This document shows, in pieces, positions 47,986 to 60,876 of a DNA stretch of 64,000 nt. Origin of the DNA: Magnolia sinica (Eukaryota; Streptophyta; Magnoliopsida; Magnoliales; Magnoliaceae); assembly GCF_029962835.1 (NCBI RefSeq), contig NC_080590.1, positions 66,060,501 to 66,124,500 of the forward strand, given 5' to 3'. Below the pieces are notes generated by a model. That model searched no databases, had not been told where the DNA came from, and saw only the letters and a program-made list of their open reading frames with translations. Every line of letters starts with the position of its first letter. The stretch's first letter is position 1. Made by a program: the position numbers and the translations under genes.

Positions 47986-48395
47986 TAATTCATGTAAGGC
48001 CATAAATGCTAGGGTTGACTCATGGGGAAAATAAATGTCATAATTGCTTGTAAGCATTTATTACTTGGCATGGGGTGATGACATCACCCCATGATAACCT
48101 AAGAAATGGTGTTATTGTGATACGTGGGCCCCGCAAATGTGTTGTCCATAGCTATTACAATGCGCGAGCTACATCTCATGATCTAAGCGTCGCATTAACA
48201 CACGAGACGTGGCGTTGGAATCACGGCGTCGGCGCGGTCGCAATGGTATAGGTCACAGGTTGAGCCGACTCAGATCGACAGGACGTGACTCAAGATTGCA
48301 TGCAAACGCCGATAATAGACCGCAGGTCGCTGAAATTCGATCAGGAGGACCGTGGAAGCCTACGGAATGGTACGAGCTAGGATACGGGTCTTACA

Positions 48396-48790
48396 GCTCT
48401 CCCCTCCTAATAAAAATTTTGTCTTCGAAATTTACAGAACAGACAAGGGAAGAGGAAACATCATCAACTATATAAGTCAAGGCACAATCAATCTACCAAA
48501 AGATTAAGATAGCGCTCTCTAATATCAGCTTTGCGTTCCCAAGACACCTCCTTAATAGAATGGTGAACCATGTTAATCCTCGGATCCTAGATCAGAAATG
48601 ATCGAAACGGGAATACTATACAACCTCATAATTCCATCGGTAGAGAGCTATATCAGAAAATCTCTAAGTTATTCGAACTTAGGGATCTAGCCATTCTAAG
48701 TTCTCAACAATCATAGAGTGAAGGGTAGCAATTAGTAGACATGTGATGTTATCTTCAGGTATTCCCAAGTTATGCTCTGATACCACCTTT
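48396..48790 (-). other. Deleted interior of element B
   Basis: 395 bp holding, on the minus strand from the right, the PBS (48785-48774, TGGTATCAGAGC), a short leader, unassigned DNA, a scrap matching the integrase C-terminus of element A (48505-48570, the part reading HHSI-EV-WERK-like; compare 18520-18577) and the PPT (48410-48396, TTAGGAGGGGAGAGC). Gag, protease, RT and most of integrase are gone, so the element would be non-autonomous. Confidence 0.85.
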
Positions 48791-51700
48791 TGTCACGCCC
48801 CAAACTTGGAAATCGGATTCAGAGGAATCTCGATCGCCGAATTTGGTGCCGACAGCCTCCGTAGTAGCCCATTTCCAACTCCTAGCATCCATATGCCAGA
48901 TTCCGACCCTGGGATCCTACAAGGAGGATTTTTTTTCAATATGCATTTAACTCGTAATAAGCATAACCACAAGATTACCCAATTCACAAAGGCAACATCA
49001 TCATCACATATCCACTAATATAATCATTTGAGTACAATGCTGAAAGGGAAATACATAAATTACAGATCAAGCTCCAGAAGACCACTAAACACTCCTTGCT
49101 CAACACTGCTACAACCTAACATCACCTGCACGCATCTATCGTGTATAAGCTTATAAAAATCTTAGAGGGTGGTGTAAGTGTGTACACAAGGTAAGTGCCA
49201 AGTATTCAATGTAATGCCATAATCATATAATACCGGAAGTACTAGTAATCCATAAATCGTACAATGTCAGAATAAGCAGAAATACTGATAAGATCATAAA
49301 TTATCATAGTAAATAGAAATACTGATAAAGTCATAAATCACACGATAATAGAATAAGCGGAAATACTAACAAGTGCATAAGTCATATAATATTAGAATAC
49401 GCAATACAAATTAGTTATATAAATGAAGAGTCGTAGAGAACCAAATATCAGATGCAGAGGATGCAATGCAATATATATTCCTAATAAGTAAAACAAATAG
49501 CGTCAGCCGTACCGTATGCCGTGGATGTAATGCAACATGCAGTGCAAATGGAATGACCATGCTAGAGTGAGAAGTCGGGATGGTAGTACGTAGTATCGCA
49601 TGTTATGGGGTCCATCACAATGGACTTCTATCCAAACTAGTCTCATACCTAATTTGGATAGTCAGACTCAATGTGGTAAACTCCTGATCTCAGGTTAGTC
49701 GCGCACCCCAACCGAAATCCTGGCCATTGGGAAGGTACACGTAACAAATAGTTGCATACCACCAGCCTGAGTGGATAGTGAATGAATGAATGAATAGTAT
49801 GCAACTCCTACTCAATAAGTCCACATATCAGTACTGTTCATCCTTGGGATCATCACCGGGGTTTAGTACACTTCAAATGGCACTGCTGCTCTACCAACCG
49901 TACAGTCCAAGTAAGCGTAAGAAACCTCACTATCCGCCTGGCTAATAGTCTACCAATACCTATTTGGCACGTCCATAGCGGACCCATTCACGAGCTGGTC
50001 AAACTCAGCCTAGTAATACCCCCTGCTCTCGGGCGGGTAAGGCCACACCCCCTCCAAACCGACCACGACACAGTGGGAGACGTGGCCTCCTAGTATTTAG
50101 TACTCAGCCGCTCATATATCCACTCGGTCTCGACGTTGGGGCATCCTCTGGTACCAAGAGGGTTTAGAAATTTTCACCCAGGGCCATCTATGGTAGCCCG
50201 ATGCTATAACAAATTTTTGGTGTCCCGTCTAGCCATTCACGATATGCCTGTAGAGGCTACGGCTCTAATGTCGCTAGGGCGTATAGTAATCATAATGCAA
50301 GATGCATGAGTCATGCAATCCAGTCATGCATCAATCATGTGCATACTGTGCGCTCATGTGAGATAACCTCCGCCTATTAGGGAGTCTCATAACAACATGA
50401 CCAATGACATATGCAATGATCAACCACATCTCATAATAAACATGCAGATGATGCATATGACATGTATCATGATGATATGCTGTCACATACTCATAATCGG
50501 TATCATCAATAGGCATCAACAATCGGCCTCAACAATGTGGACATTTAACTAACATCGCCTTTAAGGAATGACCCACATGGAGCCAAACATATAATGGGCC
50601 CACGGCCTCACACAAAGGTTTGATATATAACACGATGAGCATTACTCAAGGGCCACATATACTCAATAGGTGGGCCCTGCTCATAGGCCTCAAATACATG
50701 ACATGTGGGCCCTGTACATGAGTCTCGAATACATGAAATAGGCCATGCATCATGGGCTTAATACACATCACAATGGACCTTGCCCATGGGCCACGAATAT
50801 ATCACAATGGGCCTTGCCCATGGGCCTTAAATACATCACAATGAGCCTATTACATAGCCCTCATATTCACATTAGGCCTTAAACATGGCTGAATACACAT
50901 CACAATAGGCCTCAACTATAGGTCGCGTAATATCATATAGGTCTCGATAATCGGCCTCAGCATTCGAAATCGGCCTTAACAATCAAAATTGATATTCGGA
51001 ATTGGCCTCGATACTCGGCCTCATATACATCAAAAGGGCCATGACAATCAGAAATCGGTAAGTCGGTCACGTCAATCGGAATCGATAATCGGTCACGATA
51101 ATTGGCCTCGATCGCTAAGCAATCGGCCACGACAATCGGAATCGATCGATAATCGACCTTGATCGATTATCGGCAATCAATAATTGGAAATTGGTAAATC
51201 GGCCACATCAATCGGAATCGGCCTTAAGACGGGGATTCATAGATGGGTGGCCGATGATGGTCCAAGCAATATCAATGGGGCCCATTCGTTTGGGGTAATC
51301 CATGAAAATGAGCCTATCCAGGCCTAAAGGAAGGTCACAATATGGACATTTAACCATCACTGCCCATCAATGTGGACATTTAACCAACATTGCTCCCATG
51401 CAGTGGCCCACATAGAGCCAAACGTACAGTGGGCCCACGGCCTCACACAAGGGCCTAATATACGTCACATTAGACCTCGCCCATGGGCCTCGAATACATC
51501 ACATGGGCCTCATCATACGGGCCTAATCATACATCACCATGGGCCTTGAATACATCACATGGGCCTCAACCATGGACCGGGAATGTCTCATGGGCCTTAT
51601 CACATGGGCCGAAAACATATCACAGTAGGCCACATTACATCAAGCAGGCCACATGCATCCACGGCCGCACCAATGGGCCTCACCAAACGGGCCACAAATA

Positions 51701-53727
51701 CATACAATGGGCCTCGGCACATGGGCCATAAATTCAACAAGTGGGCCGCATCAATAAAACACGTACATCATGGTAGGCCCACTGTCCCATGCTGGGCGGT
51801 TCGACAGATACATCGCCAAGATGGGCCCCACGTCCAGGGATGGATGATGTGGATACAATAAATACATCAAGGCGTGGCCCACGTCAAAATGGATGGACGG
51901 AGTAGATACAACACGTACATTATGTGGGGGCCACAAGAATGGATGGTGTGAATATACAACATGTATATCACGGTGGGTCCCACTATGATGCGGGTGAGAG
52001 CTTGGACTACATCTAAAATTATTTCAATAGTTGCAGGTGCAACAGGCGTACCACTGTACACTATCATAGGGGTACATGGCTCACTAATGTGATCAGCACG
52101 GTCCAAACATTGCCCAGGTAAATTGGCATCATCCAAACATTGTCCATGTAAACCAGCATCATCCAAACATTGCCTAGGTGCAAAAGCACTGTCCGAGCAT
52201 TATCCAGCACCGTCTAAACACTCTAGACAATGTGGATACGAAACATACATCGAGGTGGGGTCCGCAGCACCACCCAAACACTATTCGGCACCATCTAAGC
52301 ATTTTGGACGGTAGGGTTGAAACATGTACATTAGGTGCGTCCTATAGCACCAGCACCGTCCTATGCACAGACGGTGCAGATAAAATCTATATGCATCTAG
52401 GTGGGTCCCATCCTATCTGAATGAAGGACGGCTAGGATATACATCACATGCATCAATGGTGGGCTATAGAACTTGATGGCGTCAACTGCCGGGTAGGCGA
52501 TTGGATAAACACATACTTCATGATTGGCCTGGAGGATTTGCTGATGTCCCAACGGATGGACGGTAGAGATATAATACATACCCATGATCAGACCCACATC
52601 TTACTGACGTCCATACAATGGACAGTTGGATATAGCACTTACATTATGTGGGACCCACAGAACTCGCTGATGTCATTCCAGCAACTATCTGCTACTGGAT
52701 GGACGGTCTTGATAAAACACATATATCATGTGGGCCCTACACCACGTGTGAGACTGACGGGCTGGATCACCATTGTCCAGCCAATCTGCTCCACAACAGG
52801 TGGTTCCCACATGGGCCACCATAATACCTATCAGCCTTATATAATATAATATATTATATTATAAATATATATTATAATATATTAAAATGCAGCCTTATGT
52901 TAAAATAATATAATATATTATATTATAAATGTATATTATAATATGTTAAAATGCACTTGTGAGATTCTGGCGTCCAGCGTCCGGTCTGAAGGGACGGTCT
53001 GGATATTGGAACGCATACATTGATGTGGGGCCACCTCCACTCGTGCAGCACATGTGGGGTGGGCCCTACACGCCTACCAAGTGTATGGATGGCATGTATA
53101 AATCACGTACATCAAATGGGACCCACAAAACTTGCGACGTCTTTCACAAAAGTCATATAGCTGGTGTATTCGTACACCAACCCATCCTCATGCAGGTGGG
53201 TCCCACGTGGGGCCCACCATAACGTTTATCTTTCATCCCATCCATTGATAAGGTCACACAGACCTAAATAATGAGGAAAAACAAATTTCATATTTATCCA
53301 AAACTTCTGGTACCCAACAAGGGTTTCAATGGTAGAAGTTCAATCTCTGCTGTTTGGTGGTGTGGGCCACCTAAGTGCCGTGAACGGCTGACTTTTTGGC
53401 TTGTCCAAATAATAAAAGGGGGCCATCACATAGGAGCTGTTAATGTTCAAAATGCATCATGGTGGGGCCCACAACTGGGGCTGTGGGTCCCTGCCCGCCC
53501 GGCGTCCACGCAGACGCTGCTGCGTCTCTAGTTAGCGGCACTTGCTGCTGCTGCCTCACGTTTTTTTTTTGAAAATAATGAATTTCTGGGGTTTTTCATA
53601 CATGGGGCCCACATCGGTTAGATCCACTCCAGCCATTGGATCCTACGGCTCATTACAGGCTAAATGAGCCCAATATCTGAGGTATTTTTGCGTATGGAAA
53701 ACTTCAAAGTGCATTTTAATGGTAAAA
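48791..53727 (-). repeat. 5' LTR of element B, outer end truncated
   Basis: Parallel to 42382-47222 with close agreement, then broken at AATGGTAA (53720-53727), losing the outer ~1.17 kb with the TGTAAGACC start. It differs by small indels, for example a duplicated ATATAATATATTA block at 52840-52930. Confidence 0.85.
50940..51230. repeat. AATCGG-type short repeats, second copy
   Basis: Counterpart of 44480-44790 in the other LTR, with a few units lost. Confidence 0.7.
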
Positions 53728-54527
53728 ACCAAACCATATTTAAATCATCCAATCCATAATGATTTAAAATTTAAACATTTTAAAATATCTTCTTGAAATC
53801 CATAATTTAACTAATTTACAATTATTCTTTTCATTACAACTTTTCAAATACAAAAGTAAATAAGGACTTAATTTTCTAAATTGAAATGGCCTTCTAGGTA
53901 TTCTTCATCTCCTGCTCCTCTCTCATCACGTAAACGTGCATTTGTTGTTGATTTGGTGAGCTAGAAGCCTAATGAAATCATTTCAACCACGAGTTTGACA
54001 CAAACTCAAGAATGTCAAGAATACAAAATAGACACAGTAGAGATTGGTTAATCATATAACAGAATGCAATGCCATAATATAATAATAACAAGATGTATAT
54101 GATGTCATGATGCATGAGATGTTCAATGCGTGTAAAGCAAGTTATCCTGGGTATAATCTCCTAGGAAACCCCCACTCAATAATCTCCCAAATAATCATTC
54201 TTGCCATATATGGTAAGGGAACCCTTGCTCAATAACCCCCCCAAATCAACATCAACATCATCCTTGTCATATAGGCTAAGGGAACCCCGCTCAATAATCC
54301 CCATAATTAAACAACAATATCATCCTTACCATATAGGCCAAGGGAACCCCCGCTCGATAATCCCCCTAATCAAACATCAATATCAACGGAGGCAAGCAAT
54401 ATAATTAACAAGCATTCCATGTTTTCAATTCAATTCACCAAATCCAAACATACAAGTTCAAGCACTCATAATCATTATGCATGTTGACACAAGAATCAAC
54501 ATACAATGTAAGGTACACATGTTAGAA
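53728..54527. other. AT-rich interval between elements B and D
   Basis: 800 bp with no gene. The first 200 bp are very AT-rich. 54165-54385 is a minisatellite. It may be the flank into which D was inserted (possible target word TAGAA at 54523-54527) or a scrap of a further LTR. Confidence 0.5.
54165..54385. repeat. Minisatellite, unit about 65-70 bp
   Basis: Three to four imperfect units built on CATATAGGCTAAGGGAACCC, CCGCTCAATAATCCCC and AATCAACATCAATATCATCC. Confidence 0.75.
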
Positions 54528-55319
54528 TGTGAGGCCCGTATCCTAGTCAGTACTGTTCCTTAGACTTCCGCGATTCTCCTCATTGAATTCCAGCAACCCA
54601 CGACCTGTAATCAGTATTTGTGCATGACCCTAAGTTGCATCCTATAGATCTATGTCGACTCGACTCGAAACTTGTACCCTAGCGATCGCATCGTCGCAGC
54701 GGTTCCAACACCGCATCTCGCACACCGATGTGATACCTCGGCAAGGAGTTGTGGGCCAACGTATATTTCAAAGAAACACCATGCATTATGAATTTCAAGA
54801 GAATCTCTATCATCCATCACATCAATCAATCAAGTACACATCCCATCACAAGTCAAGTACTAACCCATACCCTACCCATCTCTCTCCCATTCCCAAAGTC
54901 AACTCTCTCTCTCTCTCCACCCATCCCTTTCTTACATCACCCATTCCTTCCTTACACCCATCCCATCCCTTTTCATCCCATCACCACTCATCCCTCTCTC
55001 ATTTCTCCTTCATTCCAAACAAATCCTAAGGGAAAGGACCATCCAAGCTCTAAGGAGAGCAAGGAGAAGCTAGGTGTGGCCCACTCCCTACCACCCAATC
55101 TCCCATCCTAGCCATCCAACCTTCATCAACTTCCATCAAAGAGAGAGCTTAGGAGCTTAGCATTCCAAGGAGCCAAAAAGGAGCAAAATCAGTGGGTGTT
55201 TATGGCGCTAGATCTTAGTTGTGATTTAGGGTCAACATGTTTTTTTGGGGCCCATCTTGATGTATGCATGTCCATGGAGGAGGTCATAGTGGCAGAGCTC
55301 CTCCCATCTCCGTCATTTC

Positions 55320-55322
<3 letters not shown>

Positions 55323-55367
<45 letters not shown>
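55323..55367. repeat. (CT)n microsatellite
   Basis: Uninterrupted CT run of about 45 bp in the 5' LTR of D. The counterpart in the 3' LTR is at 61669-61712. Confidence 0.95.
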
Positions 55368-55369
<2 letters not shown>

Positions 55370-56819
55370 CCTTATATGATGGCCCACCTATGATGTATGT
55401 ATTTTTACCCATGTCGTCCACCACGTGGAACACCATGTGGGACGCACCGCTGTCTAAGCAGGGCCCACCTCGCTGCCATGTCCGGGCTCGCACTTGTTGT
55501 CTGTTTGGACTGGCCCGGACAGAAGGGAAAACCACAAATATCAGTTTGACCCAAACTTCGATGGGCCACCACTTAGACCCACCTTGACGTATGTATGTGT
55601 GTGTGTTGGACGCACCATGATGTGTGTCCCACATCCACAACGTCTGTCAATTTTGGCCAGATCACAGGCCCACCTTGATGACGGTCATCTAGACCATCCA
55701 GCCTTAGGACATCTGGCAGCAGCTGCTATTGGACCGTATGAAGTGGAAAACAAATATCAGCTCCTTTCCAAAAGCTGATGGGTCCCACATGTGTGGACCC
55801 ACCTTTAATGTATGTGTTTCATCCCTGCCGTCCATGTGGGACGGTAGGTCGGACCTACCCTGATGTATTTGTTTCAATCCACACCGTCCAATCCCTGGAC
55901 AGTGGGACACCCCCCGTGATAGCATGTGTTAAATCTAAACCGTCCATCCCTGGATGGGATTTGGGTGGCCACCTTGAAGATGTGTTATATGTCCACCGTC
56001 CATACATGGGACGTGTGGACCCCACCATGACGTATGGTCTTATCTGCACCGTCCATCCAACTCCCAGGCCATGGGCCTGGGAATGAAGCAAATTTAAATC
56101 TCTGGTGGGCCACGCACGTGGACCCACCCATGATGTATACGTTGTATGGACCTCCTGCCACATGTATGGGCGACCACCATGATATGTGTTATATCCTAAC
56201 TGTTCATCTGCTGGACCACCAGCTATATAGTTGTTGTATTGACGTCAGCAAATTCTGAGGGCCTGATCATGAGTTATGTGTTAGATCCAAACCATCCATC
56301 TGTTGGACGAGGTCGTCTTAAGGCTTAAGACTAAAGATAAGACAGATCTATCTATCAGATGGACCACACTGCAAAAACTAGTGGAGGGTTGAACGCCTAC
56401 CATTGAAACTTGTTTGGGGTTCTGGAAGTTATGGATCAATATGGAATTTATTTTCCTCTTAATTCAGGCCTTTATGACCTTATAAACAGATTGGATGGAA
56501 AATAAACGTTATGGTGGGACCTGTGAACTGTTTAATAGTGGAAATCATTATCTTCGTTGCTATTTATGGTGTGGTCCAGTTGATCTTTCAATCACCATCT
56601 CTGCTGCTATTTGTGATATGGTCCAGATGATCTTTCGATCACCATCTCCGCTGCTATTTGTGGTATGGTCTAGATGATCTTTCGATCACCACCTCTGCTA
56701 TTATTTATGGTATGGTCTAGATGATCTTTCGATCTGATCCATTTTTTGGGTTATCCTTTAAAGTTATCTCTAAAAATAGATGAATGGTGCATATAGTCCA
56801 GTTAGGATGGTGGGTCCCA

Positions 56820-57270
56820 CTTGATGTAGATGTGGCCATGTTTGAGGCCCAATTTGATGCATTCGAGGCACGTATATGAGGCCTAATGCGATGTATTTGA
56901 GGCCCATGGATGTGGCCCATTGTGATGTATTCACAACCCATGTATGAGACCCATTGTGATGTTTATAAGGCCTGTGTATGAGGCCCATTATAATGAACAT
57001 GTGGCCCGTCTTTAAGACCCATTGTGATGTACATGAGGCCCATGGGATGTGGCCTATTATGATGTATATGTGGCCCATGAGATGCAGCACATAGTGATGT
57101 GTATTAGGCACATGTGATGAGGCCCATTGTAATGTATTTAAGGCCCAAGTATGAGGCCCAATGTGATCTATATGAGGCCCATGATTGAGGCCCAATGCAA
57201 TGTATATAAAGCCCTTGTGTGAGGCCTAAGGTGATGTATATGAGGCCCATTGTGATGTGTGATTCCACCA
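56820..57270. repeat. GAGGCCCAT-GTGATGTAT phrase repeats
   Basis: Diverged tandem phrases of about 30-35 bp, each with a TGAGGCCCA-like word followed by TTGTGATGTAT or similar, roughly a dozen in a row. It is the reverse-complement analogue of the ATGGGCC arrays in A and B. Confidence 0.75.
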
Positions 57271-59852
57271 GGATGTATATAATGATGTTTATGATGCCCA
57301 TCCATGTTCCTAGCTGATATTAAATGGGCCATGCCTTGGGAGCAATGATGGTTTAATGTCCACATTGTAAGAACAATGATGGTTAAATGTCCACATTGTA
57401 ACTCTCCCTAGGGCCCATTATTAGGCCCATCCTCATCTCCCCTTAATGGACTAACCCAAACCGTTGGGCCCCCATTGATGATTATATTACCCATCTTTCC
57501 CTTGATTAGGCTATCCCAATCCGTTGGACCCTCAGTTGATAATGATGCTTTCCACCATACCCTGTAGGACCACCCAAGCCTTGGAGCCCATCTTGTGTTT
57601 GTACCGAGCCTTCCATGAGGAATGTGGCCCACATAGATGCATGTGTTTGTCCAAGCTTAGTGACCCAAACCAGAGGCCCACTTAGATGACGAGCAGGACC
57701 ATTTGTAGGGTTACATAGCCCTGAATGTGTGGATCCTACCAAGGGCCACCTTACATTCGTATCAAGCCCTCATAGGAAAGCCCAGTTGTCATGATAAAGG
57801 AAGTGAGGAAGCCCATTTGTTGCATACCCACTTGACTCACCCCATGAGACATCTTATCCTGATATCCAGTTACTAGGACCTCAATGCACGTATATATCGT
57901 CACACCGTCCATTTACTTCTTTGGGACAAGTGTGAGGCTTATACTTGACGCTAGTACACCATTACCTCTTACCGTATATAGGAGAATATGTGGTACCAGA
58001 TTTAGTATATCCTCTATGTAGAGCCTATCTCGATATATGGACCCCGTCTTGGAATACATGATATATCAGTACCTTAGAAGGCTAACGTGGGATATACTAC
58101 GTGGACCCCGATAGTTATAGAAGAAGCATGTCATTTAGTTCATAATCTTGGTATGTGACATACCGGTGAAAGCCGATCGTAGTTTATTATTGTCTGCCTT
58201 ATCTGATAATCATGGTAAGTGTACTTAGTCTAGTAGGACACACTGAGAACATGTATAGTATTTTATCATGATACATGCCCATACGCATCATCCACATGCT
58301 TGTTATGAGGAGTGATTGAGCATAGCATGTGTTATTGGGCTGATTGTTTATGGGACTCCCTGAGAGACGGAGTTACCACACATGAGCGCGCGATATGCGC
58401 AAGTTTGATGCATGAGTGGATGGTATGACTCATGCATCTCACATTTTGTGATATGACCTCCGTACGCCCTAGCAACATTAAGGTTGTAGCCTCCACAGGC
58501 TTATCGTAGGTGCCAGATGGGACACCAAAAATCTTTTTTTATATGGGGTGCCACAGATGTCCTTGGGTGAAAGTCTCTAAACCCTCATAATACCAGAGGA
58601 TACTCCAACATCTAAACTGAGTGAAAATACATGAGCGTATGAGGGTCGTATACCAGTAGGTCACGTCTCCTACTATGTCATAGTTGGTTGGAAGGGGATG
58701 TGGCCTTACCCACCCAAGGGAGTAGGTAATGTTAGGCTGAGTCTGACTAGCTCATAAATGGGTCCGCTATCGATGAGCCAGGTCGATATTGGTAGGCAGA
58801 TAGTGAGGTCTCTTTTACTTACCCAGTTGTGCGCTTGATAGGGAGGCAGGTGACGTAGAGTGTACTAGACCCCGGCGATGATCCCAGAGAAGTACGATAC
58901 TGATATGTGGACTTATTGAGCAGGAGTTGTACACTCAACATTTTACTCATTCATTCATTCATTCACTATCCACTCGGGCTGGTGGTGCGCAACTAATTTG
59001 ATATGTGTGCCTTCGTAATGGCCAGATTTTGGTTATGCACGCGACTAACCTGAGATCAAGAGTTTAGCACATGAGTCTAGTTATCTAAATTTAGGTATGG
59101 GACTAGTTTGGATAGAAGTTCCTTGTGATGGACCCCACAGCTTACGATACTACGTACTATTATCCCAACTTCACACTCCAGTTTGGTCATTTCTTTCGCA
59201 CCGCATATTGCACTGCATCCTCAGCACATAGCATTTGGTTTATATGCTTTTGTATTACATAGACTCAATAAGGCTGATGGTATTTGTGGCTCTTTAGAAT
59301 TGCATATTGTATTGTATCCTCGACATCTGATATTTGGCTTATTATGATTCCGCATTGTATAGCCGATCTGTATTGCATACTCTAATATGAATGACTTATA
59401 GCCTTACCAGTATTCTACTCACGCTGATATTTGTGTGCTTGGCACTCATCTTGCGCACACACGTACACCACCCTCTAAGCTTTATATAAGCTTATGCACA
59501 ATATATGTGTGCAGGTGACGATAAGATGCGATTGAGCTAAGGCAGGAGCGTGCGGTAGAGCTTCTGGAACTTTTGACATTTACCTTATATTTCCCTTTCA
59601 GCATTGTACTTGAATGTTTGTATTAGTAGATATGTGGTGCTGATGTTATCATTTATGACTTGGTTATGCTTGTGGTTATGCTCCATTACAAAAAAAATAA
59701 CACTAAAAATCCTCCTCGTAGGATTCCAGGAACAGAATCTGGCGTATGGGCGTTGGAAGCTGAGAATGGGGTACTACGGAGGTTGTCAGTGTCGGATTCG
59801 GCAATTGAAAATTCTGTGAGACCGATTTCTGATTTTAGGGCATGACAAAAGT

Positions 59853-59864
59853 TGGTATCAGAGC
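59853..59864 (+). other. PBS of element D (initiator-Met type)
   Basis: TGGTATCAGAGC, five bases after the LTR end, followed by ATAACTTGGGAATACC as in A and B. Confidence 0.85.
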
Positions 59865-60055
59865 ATAACTTGGGAATACCTAAGGATAACATCACGTATC
59901 TGCTAATATCTACCCTTCACTGTATGATTGTTGAGAACTTTGAATGATTAGATCCCCGAGTTCGAATAACTTAAGAATTTTCTGATATAGCTCCCCATTG
60001 TGTGTATATTCGAGAGTGTTCAAGGATAATGGGCTCTTGCTCCATACTATAGGAC

Positions 60056-60640
60056 ATGGCGTCTGAGAGAGCAAGCCAAGCGGCTCTCCTGTCCGAGTCT
60101 AGCGCAACACCAACCATGTCCGTGAGTGCAGACCTACTGTAGTAAATGTTATAAGCTATAACCACCATTCTTCAGATAGGAGATCGGAAGAGGAAGGCCC
60201 CCTTCGGTAGCTCCAAGCAGCTGCGGCGTCGACAGTAACAGAGGCACGCGACCCGCCGAGCTCTAGCGGCACCGTCAGCACCACCTCCGAGGCAATTCCC
60301 CGATGTCTGTTATGGATGCAGTGAGATAAGAAACCGTAGGTGGGAGTGCCCCCACCCTTAGCAGCCCCCGCCACCGAGACCGTTCTCAGGTGCTTGCTTT
60401 GGATGCGGTGAGATAGGGCATCATAAGAGCGAGTGTCCCCGTCCTCAACAGCAACCTTCATCAGCAGCAGCAGTGACAGCAGTATCTATCGTCGAGGCCC
60501 CAGCAGCGGCAGTAGCAGCCACATTAGCCACGAAGGCACCCGCAGTAGCAAAGCCGCCATAGCAGCAGTAACAACAACAATGACCACAAAGCAGACATAC
60601 ACCTCCCCAGTAGGACCCTTAGCCACCAGGATAAGTCATT
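60056..60640 (+). pseudogene. gag: gag remnant of element D with two zinc knuckles
   Basis: A possible start at 60056 (MASERASQAALL) is followed by a frame change. The end of gag reads two knuckles in the same frame: 60308-60349 (CYGCSEIRNRRWEC, with His changed to Asn) and 60395-60436 (CFGCGEIGHHKSEC, intact C-x2-C-x4-H-x4-C). A Gln/Pro/Ala-rich tail to about 60600 follows, with stops from CAG to TAG. The capsid core is absent, so a deletion joins the leader to the gag end, and a second deletion joins gag to the PPT. Confidence 0.75.
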
Positions 60641-60859
60641 GACGATTCGTGCGACCAAGCCTTAGGACTATCTTGATAGATTATTCATGGAGGAGACATC
60701 TTGGAAGCAAGGCTGAGATTCGCAAGTATTATCCCTGTCTCCTTATTGTTTGAGTGCACTCGTATGTTGTGTTTTAGATTTTACATAGTGAAATGATTCC
60801 CCTTTTTTATGAGTTATGTTTAGTTGCAATGATAGTATAAATTTTGAGGATGAAATTTT
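60641..60859 (+). other. Interior of D between gag remnant and PPT
   Basis: About 220 bp. The first part (60640-60790) reads like protease N-terminal sequence in pieces (VIDDSC, then CTRMLCFRFY), and the rest is 3' untranslated DNA. No catalytic motif is seen. Confidence 0.35.
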
Positions 60860-60876
60860 TATTAGGAGGAGAGAGC
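60860..60876 (+). other. Polypurine tract of element D
   Basis: ATTAGGAGGAGAGAGC, directly before the 3' LTR. Same motif as in A and B. Confidence 0.75.

Larger units (their letters stand above)
42382..48395 (-). repeat. 3' LTR of element B, complete (6.0 kb)
   Basis: The minus strand starts TGTAAGACCCGTATCCTAG at 48395 and ends GGGGCGTGACA at 42382. Contents from left to right on the plus strand: an end region shared with A, D and the other B LTR; ATCGG-rich repeats (44480-44790); TGGGCC phrases; the GTGGGTCCCAC/GGACGG module region (45300-47000); GA runs (47732-47751, 47949-47982). No gene is found. The length is near the top of what I know for plant LTRs. Confidence 0.88.
42382..53727 (-). 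mobile_element. Element B: giant LTRs with a 395-bp interior
   Basis: Two direct repeats (42382-48395 and 48791-53727) enclose only 395 bp. On the minus strand the interior starts with the TGGTATCAGAGC PBS and ends with the lineage's polypurine tract, so both repeats are true LTRs. The interior also keeps a scrap of the integrase C-terminus. The outer 5' LTR end (right side) is cut at about 53727. The left end is exact (TGTCACGCC at 42382) and sits inside Copia pol. Confidence 0.88.
54528..59847 (+). repeat. 5' LTR of element D (5.3 kb)
   Basis: Starts TGTGAGGCCCGTATCCTAG and ends TTTTAGGGCATGACA just before the PBS. It contains a long CT run (55323-55367), the GATGTATGTGTT/ACCGTCCATC module region (55540-56300), GAGGCCCATTGTGATGTA repeats (56820-57260) and, near its end, sequence matching the ends of LTRs A and B in reverse complement (58480-59850). 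Confidence 0.85.

Noticed and set aside
54652..55111. Ser/His/Pro-rich frames in the 5' LTR of D
   Set aside because: Low-complexity CT-rich LTR sequence; they overlap each other and are not kept in the 3' LTR.
55264..55640. Frames through the CT run with (LS)n or (RE)n
   Set aside because: Products of the microsatellite in two frames and two strands.
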